This document shows, piece by piece, positions 14,902-26,736 of a stretch of 64,000 nucleotides of DNA; within the stretch, counting starts at the first letter, position 1, and every line of letters starts with the position of its first letter. A program made the position numbers and the translations under genes. Source of the DNA: Sapria himalayana (lineage: Eukaryota > Streptophyta > Magnoliopsida > Malpighiales > Rafflesiaceae); contig JAREIK010002467.1 of assembly GCA_029783825.1 (NCBI GenBank), positions 182,396 to 246,395 of the forward strand. The letters are read 5' to 3'. The notes beneath the pieces were generated by a model. That model searched no databases. It was not told the DNA's origin and was given only the letters and a program-made list of their open reading frames with translations.

Positions 14902-17361
14902 TATTGATAGATAGATAGATAGAAAGACTAATATATAGATTGATAGATAGATAGATAAAAAGATTGGTTTATACATAGATGGATAGACATATAAACAAAT
15001 GTATAGATAGACATATAGATAGATAGACACATAGATAAAAAGACATATAGTCTATTATACAAATAGACAATTTTATAGATAGATAGATTGATTGATTGAT
15101 TGATTGATAGGTAGACCGATAGATAGATAGATAGATAAACAAATTAAAAATTAGACAAATATATAGATAGATAGAATTATAGATAGACAGATAGAGAAAT
15201 AGATAAAAAGATAGTTAGACAGATAGATAGCCATATATATAGATAGATACATAGATAGTTAGATAGACAAATAAATAGGTAGAAACTTAGATAGACATAT
15301 AGATAAATAGATTGGTAGATATATAGATAGATAAGTAGATAGATAGAAAGATAGAGAGATAGATAGATTGACAAATTGACACATTGACTGATAGCCAAAT
15401 AGATAAATTGAAAAATACAGAGATAGAAAGAAAGAAAGATAGATATATGTAGAGAGAAATATAAATAAAAATTTAGACAAATAGATAGATAGATAAAAAG
15501 ATAGATAGATAGACAAATAGATAAAAAGCAAGATAACCACATAAACAGATAGATAGAAGATAGATAGACAAATAGATAAACATTATAGACAAGAAAATAG
15601 ATAGATAAATAGAAAGATAGAAAAATAAATAATAGAAATTTATACATATAGACAATTAGATAGATATCTATATAGATAGTTATATAGGTAGATTGGTAGA
15701 CAGGTAGATATGTAAACAAGTAGAAACTAGTATAGATAGGAAGATAAGTAGACAGGTTGACTAGTATATAGGTAGACCACTAGATAGATAGATTTATAGA
15801 TAGATATATATATACATATATATATATATATGTGTGTATATAACTATATATAGAAAGATAGATGCATGGATAGATAAAAGGATAGATTGATTGCTAGATA
15901 GATAGATAGATAAATGTATATATAGATAGACAGATAGACATATAGAAAGATTGATATATTGATACATAGGCAAGTAGATAGATATATAAAATATAGAGTG
16001 ACAGATCGAATTATAGAATGATATATATTTATATATAGAAAAAAAAACATATAGATAGATAGATAGAAATACAGATAAATATCTAGATAGAAGATAGATA
16101 GACTGATAGACAGATAAATAGATACACAAATAGCAAAAAGAAAGATAGTCAGATAGACATATATTAGAATAGATAGATAGATAGATAGATAGTCAGATAG
16201 ATAGATCCATAAATAAATAGAAAAATAGATAGATATACATATAGATAGATAGAAAAATATATAGATAGATAGAAAGATAGATAGATATAGAGATATAAAG
16301 AAAGAAAGATAGATATATAGACATATATACAAATATATAAATATACATTTAGACAGATTAACTAATAGATAGATAGACAAAAGACAGATAGAAAAATAGA
16401 CAAATAGACAAATAGAAAAATAGAAAAATAGACATATAGTTAGATACACAGAAGATAGATAAAACTACAAATAGACTAATAGATAAATAGATTGATAGAT
16501 AGATAGTTAGTTGGTTAGTTAGATAGATAGATTTATAGATAGTTAGTTAGATAGATAGATTTATAGATAGATAGATAGAAGAAAGATAGATAAATTGACA
16601 AATAGACTAATAGACAGATATATTTGATAGATAAATATATTAATATTTTGACAGATAGATTTATCGATAGATATTTAGATAGATAGATAGACAAATAAAT
16701 AGTTAAATTGATAGATATGGAGATATGTAGACAGGTAGACAAGTAGAGATGTAGAGAGATATATAAATAGATTTTAAAATATTTATAAAGGTAGATTGAC
16801 AAATAGAAAGATAGACAAATTGATATATAGATAGACAGATAAATATGTAGATATATAGACAAACAAGCAGACATATAGGTAGACACACAAGTAGATAAGT
16901 AGATAGACATACAAATTGATAGATGGATAGATAGATTGAGATAAAGATAGATAGGTAGATAGATATATTGATAGATAGGTAGATAGGTAGATAAACAGTT
17001 AGACAGATAGAAATATACATAGATTTATAGAATAATAGATAGACGGGTAGATAGATAGACAAATAGATAGATATTTCGATATACATATAGACAAATAGAT
17101 ATATAGAAAAATTTACAAATAGACACATAGACATATAGACTTATAGAGAGATAGGCATATAGATTGATAGATATATAAATAGATAAATAGATAGATAGAT
17201 AGACAGATAGATAGATAGTTGGATAGATCATTAGTTAGACTTATTGACAACTTAATAGATTTACATATAGAAATATTGGCAAATAGAGATATAAATAGAT
17301 AAATAGATATACAATATACAGATAGACATATACATAGATCGATAAATAAACAGATAGATAG

Positions 17362-17419
17362 CTATTTGTCTGTTTATAGATAACTAGATTTGCATTTAAT
17401 TAAATTAACGGAATATGTA
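17362..17419. other. Polarity-switch junction 1 (GATA to TATC on top strand)
   Basis: About 58 bp separate GATA units on the left from TATC units on the right. The spacer is AT-rich with little tetranucleotide structure (for example GATTTGCATTTAATTAAATT). No transposon end is visible in it. Confidence 0.75.
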
Positions 17420-17477
17420 TTTATATCTATTTGTTTATCTATCTATCTATATATTTATCTATCTGAATATCTATCTT
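17420..17477 (-). repeat. Short TATC block left of the transposon composite
   Basis: About 58 bp of TATC and TTTG/TATC units with TATC on the top strand. The block has the same polarity as the long array that starts at 26,737. The simplest reading is that the 9.26 kb composite block interrupts one TATC array that began near 17,420. Confidence 0.85.
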
Positions 17478-18620
17478 AGGTATGAGCTTCTATATTATTC
17501 AAATAATTGTTTTTTTAATATTTATATTAAAATAAATATCATTATACTTATATAAATAAATGAATTTTATATTTGTAAATTATTTTCTTTTTACAATTAT
17601 GTTAAAAATGAAAATATAGTTCATAAATAGATAATATTGTTTTTGTTTTTCTATATAATTTTTTTATTAAAATATTAATGACTATGATAAATTTCTACCA
17701 ATTATTTATTTTTATTAATAAATTTTTAGAAACTTTAATATTCAAACAAATATAATGTTGTGCTTATAAATACATGTCTTTAATGTTTCGTAAAAAATCA
17801 ATTATTTCTTTAATTATGTTCAACCAAAATAGATCACCATATAAATATATGAGTAAATTTCTTTACAAGTAATTATTTTTTATTATTTTATTCAAAATAT
17901 ATAAATGACCATATAAATATAAGATTTTTTTTAAAAAAATTATTTTTAAATTTTTTTTCAAGTTGAAACATGACAATGTTTTTTTGTAATTAATAGATAC
18001 ATTTCAAACATTATTTATTTATAATAAATATAACATATTGCAGATTATGAGGTACAAATTTTATTTTGTAAATGAATTTTATTTTTAAAGTTTTATCTTT
18101 GTAAATTGAAACTACATCACATATATATTTTAGAAATTTTTTATAATATTTATTACATAAACATATTATTATTTGTTTAGAAATTTACAACATGAATTTA
18201 AATAAATGAACATTTTATTAGAAATCAATTTTAGTTAAATGATATTAAGTGAAACAAAAATACAAACCCTAAAAATATTAAATCATAATGATTTATACAA
18301 ACATATAAAAATATAATAAAAATACAATAAAAATACATTTAAGGTTGAAAAAATTAAATTTAAGTTCCTAAAATATATGGAAAATGATAAAGATTAATAC
18401 AATATCCAAAAAAAATATGTATGAATGAGATGAATGATATGGATAGATATTAAGTTTCTGAAGCATGTAGTTATACATGTTGCAGATGTAGTTATATATA
18501 GTTTTTTATGTAATTATATATATTTAGACATATGGATATGTATAGGTATTGATGTAAATAGATACAGTTATATATAGTAATATGTTGATATACATATTGT
18601 TAACTACATTTATATATAGT

Positions 18621-18653
<33 letters not shown>

Positions 18654-18815
18654 ATTAAATATATGTTGTTATATCTATATATAGTTATGTTTATGTATAC
18701 TATTTTTATAGTTATAGATATTGTAAAATACACTTATATATTTGTGTTATTACTCTTGGGATTATCATATTTACATTATTTATTATTTAAATATTAAATA
18801 TATTGTTATATACAC
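17478..18815. other. AT-rich DNA of unknown origin
   Basis: This 1.3 kb is extremely AT-rich with many homopolymer A and T runs. It contains a (TA)n/TATG tract near 18,620-18,655 and repeated phrases such as AGTTATATATAG around 18,490-18,640. I recognise no coding domain, transposon end or RNA gene. A short open frame on the plus strand at 18,582-18,797 is a translation of this low-complexity tract and is not called. The left junction with the TATC array shows no LTR or inverted terminus. Confidence 0.6.
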
Positions 18816-20465
18816 ACTGCTCACCACAAAGACCAACACCCATTTTGTGATTAACATTTAAAATTACAAGGTTGTCGAGTGGAAAAAAAATAAAAATCAA
18901 GTCGGCATACTTGTTGTGCAGCATCAACATCCACACAATGAGAATGCATTATATCCCACATGCATGAAGTATGTATACAAATCAATTTATAAAAGCAATC
19001 CAAGCATACCATGGTGATTAATGAAGAAGAATTTCGAAATAAAAAATCAAAGAATCAAAACACCCACTTTTCCATTAAGATAATCTATGGAGAATTAGGG
19101 TAGAAAACGTACTTCAGATCAATAAGAAATTCTCACTTACTCTTCGATTAGGTTTTGATGCATCGGTGTCGAGAGATAGAGGTGAACTGTGGAGGACTTA
19201 TGCACTTGTTAGAGTTGTCTCTTGAGTCTCGACAACAAGTGACTATATATTTTACCATAATATTTAAAATTTTCATTATAAAAACATTAAATAAACAATA
19301 AATATATAAATTACAAAAAGACTCATTTTTTTTCTTTATTATCAAAATATTTTCAACAAAATTCATGTGTGTGCAGCAAGTACACATGAAAAAAAAGCAC
19401 CTTATAATTTTTTATTATAAAATTAATTAAACAATAAATATATAAACAATTTCAAAAAAATATATGCTTAGCCTTATAACAAAAAAATTCAAATAGCGAC
19501 AAAATTTATAAACTTCATAAAATAAGACATACATGAAAAGATAATTTGTCTTCTAGTTACTTTCCTAAGAGTTATAAAATATTTTTAATGTTTAAAAATA
19601 TATAAATATATATATTTTATGGTTATAAATATTTAAGAATTCATTTTAATTTTTATGAAGATAATCTGAAATTATTTTAAAGGCATAAAATTTCATATTA
19701 TTTGATATAATTAATAATTTTTAAAATTCTAAAAATTACTTAAAGTGAGAAGATAATTTAAAAAGTTATATTTATTATTTTAATAAAGATAGAATTTTAA
19801 AAGCTAATAATAAAATTAGTACTCATTTAATTCTTATAAATTTTAGTATGGGCACACATCTATGTATTTATTTTTAAATAGTAATTTATTTTCTTAAAAT
19901 TTAATAACAAAATTAAATTTTTATTATAATTTAAGATTTTCAAATTTTTTATTAATTATTTTTTTTAAAAGTTTCATATAATCATAAATTTTTTTATACT
20001 TATAATAATATTAATATTTACTAGTTTATTCATCAATTAAGATATTTTTGAAAATATTTTTTTATTTAATCATACAATGAATTATTTTACCTTTATATTT
20101 GTCGAAATTTTAATGTATGTTCATTTAATTTTTAAAATATCTTTAAAAATTATTATAATTATAGAATTAATTATTTAATCTTACTTTAATAATAAGTTCT
20201 AAATTAAAAATTTTAGAAACAATTTTTGTATAATTTTTTTCAAAATTTATAATCATAAAAATAGTTATTTTAGTCCTTATTAATATATATATTTTTTGTA
20301 TTTTTATATATTTTAAATTATTTATTTTAATATCATTTTTTATAATTTTATGAGGAGAATGTGTCTTTCAAGAATCATTCATCTATGAACTATAACATAC
20401 ATTTGATAAACAAAATTAAATAAAATATTAAAATAAATTATAAATTAAAAAAATTAAATAATTAA
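18816..20465. other. AT-rich DNA, possible interior of a CACTA element
   Basis: The first 420 bp are less AT-rich and look more like single-copy sequence, for example around 19,140-19,240. The rest is an A/T-rich tract with no recognisable protein. A frame on the minus strand (19,148-19,387, about 79 codons) has no similarity I can name and is not called. The stretch adjoins the CACTA subterminal repeats, so it may be element interior or captured DNA. I cannot place the element's left end: CACTGCTCACC at about 18,817 is only a weak match to the expected CACTACAA. Confidence 0.5.
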
Positions 20466-21067
20466 ATATGTGCTAGACAAAATCCATCTCTAAATCCATA
20501 GCAATATTCCAGATATAATTAGTAGGAAAGTTTCGTCGCTAAATCGGTCGTTATATTCTTGATTTTATTAGCTAGGAAAATTTCACCACTAACTCCATCA
20601 CTTTTTTCCGGATGAAATTAGTTAGGAAAATTCCGTCGCTAAATCAGTCGCTATATTCCGTATGAAATTAGCTAGAGAAATTTCATCGCTAAATCTATCG
20701 CTATATTATACATGTAATTAGCTAGGTAATTTCCATCTCTAAATCCATCACTATATTTTGGATTTAATTTGCTAGGAAAATTCTATTTCTAAGTCCATTG
20801 CTATATTTCGGATGAAATTAGGTAGGGAAATCCTGTCGCTAAATTCGTCACTATATTCTAGTTGAAATTACTAGAGAAATCTATCGCTAAATTCTCCGCT
20901 TTTCTTTGTGCGGAATTTACGTGGTTATTCTATCACTAATCCATTGCTAATTTTTATTTCAATGAAAAAGCAAAAATTTCTTGCTATTCCCTAGCTAATC
21001 CCTCACAATTAAGCCAGGGATTGATCCCTAGCTAAAATTTCTAGCTAAATGAATATTTTTTGTAGTG
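20466..21067. mobile_element. CACTA (En/Spm-type) transposon terminal region
   Basis: The right boundary is ATATTTTTTGTAGTG ending at 21,067. Its reverse complement starts CACTACAAAAAAT, the classical CACTA terminal sequence. Inside it lie a 50-bp subterminal repeat array and then GATTGATCCCTAGCTAAAA-type sequence. Directly to the right, copia coding sequence resumes at 21,068, so the CACTA element sits inside copia. No CACTA transposase is visible and the opposite terminus was not found, so this is a partial or non-autonomous element. Confidence 0.85.
20471..20900. repeat. CACTA subterminal 50-bp tandem repeats
   Basis: Units start at about 20,471, 20,521, 20,571, 20,621, 20,671, 20,721, 20,771, 20,821 and 20,871. 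Each opens with GCTAGGAAAATT or a variant, followed by CGTCGCTAAAT and then CGCTATATT. The spacing stays at exactly 50 bp although individual units differ at many positions. In En/Spm, comparable subterminal motifs bind the element's TNPA protein; a binding role here is inference. Confidence 0.9.
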
Positions 21068-23583
21068 TTTGATCTATCACTATAAATCTTTAAGCTTAAT
21101 ATATAGGCAGCTTCACCTAAGTATTTCATTGAGAAACAATTTCCAAGCTAAGCCTTTATTTATTGTAAGAAAGATATATCATTTCTAATAAGAATTATAT
21201 CATCTATATATAAAATAAGAAAGAATATTATACACCCGCTAATACTTTTGTAGACATAATGTTTATCTTCAATCTTAATAAAGTCAAACTCTTTGATTAT
21301 ATTATCAAATCAAAGATTCCAACTTCTTGAAGCTTGCTTTAATCCATAAATAGACTTATGCAACTTACATATATGTGTAGCACCCTTTACATCAACAAAA
21401 CCTTCAGGTTGTGTCTTGTTCACACCCTCAAATAAATTCTGATTAAGTTGTAATCACAAGTTAGATTCGAATGGAATTAAGCATCGCAACTAGTGAGAAG
21501 ATTTCATCATAGTCTATACCATGAATTTTTTTTAAAACCTTAAGCAACCAATATCCCTTTAAAGGTATGCACATTACCATCCATGTCAGTTTTTCTTTTA
21601 AAAACTCATTTGCACCCAATGAGACTTATCCATTTAGGTGGATCAACCAAAGACCATGCTTGGTTGGTATACATGTATTCCATTTCAGATCTCATGGAAA
21701 CCAACCATTTCTTAGAATCTGGACTAAATGCTAGTTTGTATATCTCAAATTTCTTTAAGATCTTCTTTTCTCCCACTAGTTTTTCTAGAAATAAATTCTC
21801 TTTCTAGAAAAACATCATTTCTTGCGACAACCACTTTTCCTTGTGTGTGAATATAAAAGTAGCATCCTTTTGTTTCATTGGGATACCCTAAAAAATAGCA
21901 TTTGTCTGAATTGAGTCCTAGTTTCTCTAAGACTTGGCGTCTAACATAAGGTTCACAACCCTAAATCTTCATGAAACACATTTTGGGACTATTTACTGGC
22001 TATATCTCATATGTTGTTTTTGTAACTACCTTAGATGGAACACGGTTAAGTGTAAAAGAAGCAATCCCTAGAGCATTACTCTAGAAGGAAGAAGAAAGAT
22101 CTACATGACTCATTATTGATCATACCATGTCTAACATTGTATGATTCCTCCTTTCTGATACACCATTTCATTGTGGTGTTCCAGGTAGAGTGAGTTGGGA
22201 TGTGATCCCAGATTAAACTAGATGACCACAAAACTCTTGGCTTAAGTATTCACCACCTTGATCTGATCTAAGTATCTTAATACCTTTTCCATGTTGATTT
22301 TGTAATTCATTCTTAAATTCTTTGAAATTTTCAAAGGATTCTGACTATTGTTTCAATAAATACATATAGCCATAACTACTGATATCATCAGTAAATGTAA
22401 TTAAATACTAGTAGCCTCCTCTAGTTATTATATTGAAAGAGCCACATACATCATTATGTATATGTTCTAACAAATCATTTGACCATTCTTTTTGACCAGT
22501 AAAAGGAGGTATAGTCATTTTGCCTAATAGAAAAGACTCGCATACTTCATTTGATTGAAGATCAAATGAGTCTATAAGTAAATATTTATGGAGTTTAGAT
22601 ATACATTTCTCATTTAACACATCTCTTTTTGTCAATGATCAACTCTTTCTTAGATCTTGCACATTATTACAAATGTGAGAAGCACATCTGATATTTAATA
22701 CCCATATTGAAGAAGAAGATAAATTGATTTCAAGAACATAAATACCAGAGGTAGAAGTATCACTTCCATTCTTGCTGTTCAATTCTTCCAAGTATTGTTT
22801 GCAGTTCCTTTTCCAATGTGCGATTTGATCATAGTGGAAGCACGGACATTTTTTAGCTACCCCTCACTTAGGTTTCAATGCAGAAGATTCTGCCTTGCCT
22901 TTAGTTTGGGGTTTACCCTTATCTTTGGATTTATGTTTTCCTTTTCCCTTTTGCACCATCATTATGGATTTAATCTTTTTAAGATTTTGCTCAGTAGTTC
23001 TCACATTGCATAACAACTCAGACAAAGTTTTGGCAATTTTATTTATGTTATAATTCATGAAAAATTGATTATAGTTTTTAGGTAATGATAGCAAAAACTA
23101 AATTAGTATCTAACCATTGGCTCAATCGAAAGCCCAACCTTTCTAGATTCTCAATATAGCTAATCTTTTTGAGCACATGAATTCCAATAGGGCTCACTTC
23201 TATCGTCTTGCATTTAAATAAGGTCTTAGATACCTCTTACCTTTCATGTCTTGCTTGCTCTTGATATAGTCATTTTAAATGTTCATCCATATCATAAGCA
23301 TCCATGTTCCCATGTTGCTTCTGAAACTTAGAGTTTAGGTTGCAAGCATAATGCATGTTATATCCAAAGCATCATCTTGATACCTTTTATGAGCATCCTT
23401 ATCAGCACGAGGAGTATTTGGAGCAGATGATTTATGAATAGACTACTTTAGAACATATAATTTTCTTTCTTGTTTGAGGACAATCCTCAAATTCCTATAC
23501 CAATCTAGAAAATTAGCTTCATTGAGCTTGTCCTTCTCAAGGACAAATCACAGTGATAAATTATTAGACGTGTTTGTAGACAT
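21068..23583 (-). pseudogene. Degenerate copia gag-pol polyprotein
   Basis: The gag begins MSTNTSNNLSL at 23,583 and carries DWYRNLRIVLKQERKLYVLK, then a Lys/Gly-rich tail (22,864-23,094). The zinc knuckle near 22,798-22,843 reads CFHYDQIAHWKRNCK, with its second Cys replaced by Tyr. The protease site near 22,659-22,706 reads WVLNIRCASHIC, where relatives have D-T-G, so the catalytic Asp is lost. The pre-integrase region has LGKMTIPPFTGQ (about 22,500). The integrase core has ILRSDQGGEYLSQEF (about 22,225-22,275) and WNGVSERRNHTML. Reverse transcriptase has AMKSEMEYMYTNQAWSLVDP (about 21,640-21,694), SIYGLKQASRSWN (about 21,316-21,356) and LYIDDIILI (about 21,190-21,220), with a gap between the first and second blocks. 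Many stops and frame changes make it non-functional. Confidence 0.9.
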
Positions 23584-25092
23584 GGTAAACTAAAACATAT
23601 GCAGGAATTAGTATCATATTTAAAATTTATTTAATTAGGGCTTTTATTAAATGATCCTCCCACTAAATTATTTGGTTGAAAACAATCCCTCAATTTTATC
23701 TTTAAATTAATCCTTTAGTGGGTCAAGATCCATATTTGACCTTGTCTTGAGTTACCTTTGGCTAAACGCCCAAAATTCAGCTATTTAGGTAGGTAATATT
23801 TACTAATTACATCTAATAGAACTCTTGGAAAATTAGGTGAATAATATATTTTGTTCTTAGCCCATCTTATGGTGCATTTCCTAATTTTTTGCTTCTATGT
23901 TCTCAATCTAATTGAGATAACTTAGTTAAGTCTCACCCAAAGTTCAATAGGTTGGATATAATAATTATCCTATCATACTCTACCAAGATAAATAAAAATA
24001 CTTCACTTTGGAAAACCTATCTAATATTGATCGAGGTAGTAATGAGTATCAAACTTTGGTAGGCATCTTTTATTGTCTTAATTTTTAATTTTGAGGGATA
24101 TCTTTAATTGTTTAGTAAAACACCGAATTTAACATGCATCACATACATTTAAATATGTCTGTATTTATTTTACTAGGCTAGTTGTATAACAACATATATT
24201 GCACAAACACAAAATAAACATGACATGATTATGGCCCGAACTAAGATTATTTTCTCAAGCTAAAGAGAAAATCAAAATGTCAACCTAAAGATTTTACATC
24301 TTATCCAAGTGCTTCCTTGGTTGTCTTATGTTGTTTGTTACTTTCTCCATTAAAATAACTTTCTAATCTAATACTATTCTAATCATATATTACATATCTA
24401 GAAGGAAATCTCAAGTTATATTTGAGGGGAATTAAATGAATAAAGAATTTTATAAATTGAATTGTAGATTAAAAGGCATGACACGGAAGCAGTAGTTAAC
24501 TTACAACAACAACACACTTAATCCATTCATATGGGGTAAAGAGCCATAACCTTCAACCATGCAAAACATACATCTAACATCACTTTATCATGATTATAAT
24601 TAATCATTTTATGTGGCATTCAAATTTTGGGGTACCAGGGGCATCGCCCTTGGTAGGGTCAAGGGGCATCATCACTTAACCAAAACAAAATTGATTTATA
24701 AAACTGATTTATGACTTTAATCAAATCACAATTTCATCTATATAATTTGTTAACATTTAAATATCTCCATATAACAATTAAATGAATCTATAATCGCTTA
24801 TCTATAATCACAATTTCATCTATAATATTAATTTATGGATATAATCACACTACACTCTTGTTTATCATATAAATACAATTTAGTATTCGTATTAATCGAA
24901 TTAACATGAACAAGTTACAAACAATATTATTTTATCATATTAAATATATTAATATTATTGATCTGTTTCATGCATGATTAATCAAAATGCTCATAAATCA
25001 TTTGTATAATCATGATAATATGTTTGTTCATATCAAATATAAACAGATATATAAAACAATTTAATCAATTTGCAACATCCCTCTAAAAGCAT
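23584..25092 (-). other. Copia 5' leader (untranslated region)
   Basis: 1.5 kb between the LTR and gag with no recognisable protein. It contains a G-rich box at about 24,630-24,670 (GGGGTACCAGGGGCATCGCC, then GGGTCAAGGGGC) and the phrases TATTTAGGTAGGTAAT and CATGATTATGGCCCGAACTA. Related phrases recur, in the same order and orientation, in the relic at the right end of the window. Confidence 0.75.
25079..25091 (-). promoter_or_regulatory. Putative degenerate primer-binding site
   Basis: Just inside the LTR end (CCCCAACA on the minus strand) lies TGCTTTTAGAGGG. It matches 8 of 13 positions of TGGTATCAGAGCC, the initiator-Met tRNA primer site usual in plant copia elements. The position is right but the match is weak. 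Confidence 0.4.
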
Positions 25093-26736
25093 TGTTGGGG
25101 TTCAGATAAATTCCATAATAGAATTTCATAGTGGACTAGGAATCTAATAATGATCCAAGTTAATACAATTAAATGTTGGACAAAATGTTACCTATTGTAG
25201 CAAAAAATTAAACTTTTGATTCTTAATGGTTTTGTCTAATTCTAGCACAGTCATGTGTTTGTGCCTCTACCAGTATCCACACAAACATATCTTTGTTATA
25301 TATATTTTTTCATTCTATATTCTCACATTTTAAATAAGCTTTTGTTTTTTCACAAACCTTTCTAAAAGGATGTGTCATTAACTAAAAGGATGTGTCATTA
25401 ATAAAACATTTTGATTTTTCACCCTCCTTTCTAAAAGGATGTGTCATCAATAAAACCTTTTGGTTTTTCACACACCTTTCTAAAAGGAAGCTTCATTAAT
25501 GAAGCCATTTGGTTTATTACACATCTTTCTAAAATAATGTGTCATTAATGAAATCTTTTAGCTTTTCATACACCTTTGTAAAAAGATGTGTCATTAATGA
25601 AAATGATGTATCATTAATTAAAATGATGTGTCATTAATGACACATCATTCTAAAAGTGAGAAATGTGGGCAGTAAGTTTGTTCCCTTTTTTAAGGTCCAA
25701 ACATTTACTAATTGGACCAAACATATTGGTCAAATTAGCTTAAGATCTTAAATGAATTCGAGCCTTAAAATTATGCCTAGTTTATTTTAGTCTAACTAAA
25801 ATAAAATAATCTTCAAATATATATATGTTTTTATGTGTGTGACCCAATAGGTTCTCGTAACATTAGTAGTGACTTTAAAATCTCATTTAAAAGGAATAAG
25901 CAATGAATACCATTTAGCAATACATCATTGCTACCCAAGTGATGAAAATATAATATATTCAACTTAAGCTAATTTCGTGACTTATTTGATTGTAAGACTT
26001 AGTTCTTTTGTCAATGATATCTAGTTTGATTTATGAGGCATGGATAATATCATCCTCACATGAATCTATATGTTTCTTGATCTTTGAGTAAACTAAGTTA
26101 AAAAGATAAGCTTAATATCTCATATTGACTTATTTCAGCATGATCATGCATTTTAGTAGTGCTACTCAATCAAGAGGCTAACTGATATCACTTTTATTAT
26201 ATCAATGAGACAAATTCCATCTACATAAATCACATTTCTCTGCATAATTTATTATATACATGTTAAAAAATTTATAACCATTCTTGTAACAGGTGGCATT
26301 TACTGAATCTAAAGAGTACAACTTCTTAAGTAGGCAACCGAAGTGACTTCACGTCAAAAGATAATTTATAGTAATAGTCACAAGGAGAATGTGTAAGACA
26401 CTTATATAAAAATCCTTGCAATATTTTTATTGTGGGTTAGTTAAGTATATGTTCTCCAACATATACTCATGTTTTAACTTAATATCTCATATTAGTTAAC
26501 TTACATGCTAGTCTTAATGTATTAATATTTTTCTTGATTATTAATACTCGACTAGGGAAAATTTAGAGTAATTTTCCATAGAATATATCACACTATGGAA
26601 ATATTATATTCATCAAATATTTGCAAAGATCTAAAAAATATAATAAATATAAAATGATGCTTTTATCCATATAAGATATGATACAAAAATCCCAAAAAAA
26701 TCATTTAATGATTTAATTTTAGTGGATACTCTAACA
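25093..26736 (-). repeat. Copia LTR, about 1.64 kb
   Basis: On the minus strand it would start TGTTAGAGTATCC at 26,736 and end CCCCAACA at 25,093, giving TG...CA ends. The outer edge abuts TATCTATCC array units, and the inner edge is next to a possible primer-binding site. No second copy exists in the window for comparison, so the limits rest on the ends and junctions. A rival start, TGTTGGAGAAC at about 26,462, would leave 274 bp of unexplained sequence before the array. Confidence 0.65.
25340..25660 (-). repeat. Tandem repeats in the copia LTR, possible promoter repeats
   Basis: About six imperfect units of roughly 50-60 bp contain CCTTTCTAAAAGGATGTG, then TGTCATTAATGA and TTTTGGTTTTTCACAC, in the outer half of the LTR. 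Repeats in the U3 region of plant copia LTRs, as in Tnt1, act as promoter elements. That role is inference here. At 25,622-25,649 two inverted copies form a perfect 28-bp palindrome with half-site AATGATGTGTCATT. Confidence 0.8.

Larger units (their letters stand above)
4791..17361 (+). repeat. Degenerate GATA array, second block (GATA on top strand)
   Basis: About 12.6 kb of GATA-type units in the same polarity as the first block, so the hAT relic interrupts one original array. Common variants are GACA, AATA, GAAA, TATA, GATT and TAGG. I found no inserted non-repeat sequence apart from (TA)n and (GA)n tracts and short local tandem duplications. The very long reading frames on the minus strand are translations of TATC repeat and contain no conserved domain. 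Polarity flips at about 17,362. Confidence 0.95.
21068..26736 (-). mobile_element. Ty1/copia LTR retrotransposon relic, 3' part lost
   Basis: Read on the minus strand: one LTR (26,736 to 25,093), a leader of 1.5 kb (25,092 to 23,584), gag (from 23,583), a zinc knuckle, protease, integrase and reverse transcriptase. Copia coding sequence is cut off at 21,068 by the CACTA end. RNase H and the second LTR are not in the window. The order protease-integrase-RT identifies Copia rather than Gypsy. The outer LTR edge coincides with the start of the TATC array, so the element inserted into the array. Confidence 0.9.

Noticed and set aside
18582..18797. Small hydrophobic open frame on the plus strand
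   Set aside because: It lies in a TA/TATG-rich tract and its residues reflect low complexity. No gene neighbours or homologous family are recognisable.
18810..18835. CACTGCTCACC as the left end of the CACTA element
   Set aside because: Only the first four bases match the expected CACTACAAAAAAT terminus, and no subterminal repeats follow it.
19148..19387. Frame of about 79 codons on the minus strand with several Cys residues
   Set aside because: No recognisable similarity, in AT-rich non-coding context. It could be a captured gene fragment, but nothing supports that directly.
21583..23013. Plus-strand open frames across the copia region
   Set aside because: Recognisable gag, integrase and reverse transcriptase motifs are on the minus strand. 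The plus-strand frames are antisense shadows.
26440..26470. Alternative copia LTR start at TGTTGGAGAAC (about 26,462, minus strand)
   Set aside because: It would leave 274 bp unexplained between LTR and array, whereas TGTTAGAGTATCC at 26,736 sits exactly at the array junction. It remains possible without a second LTR to compare.
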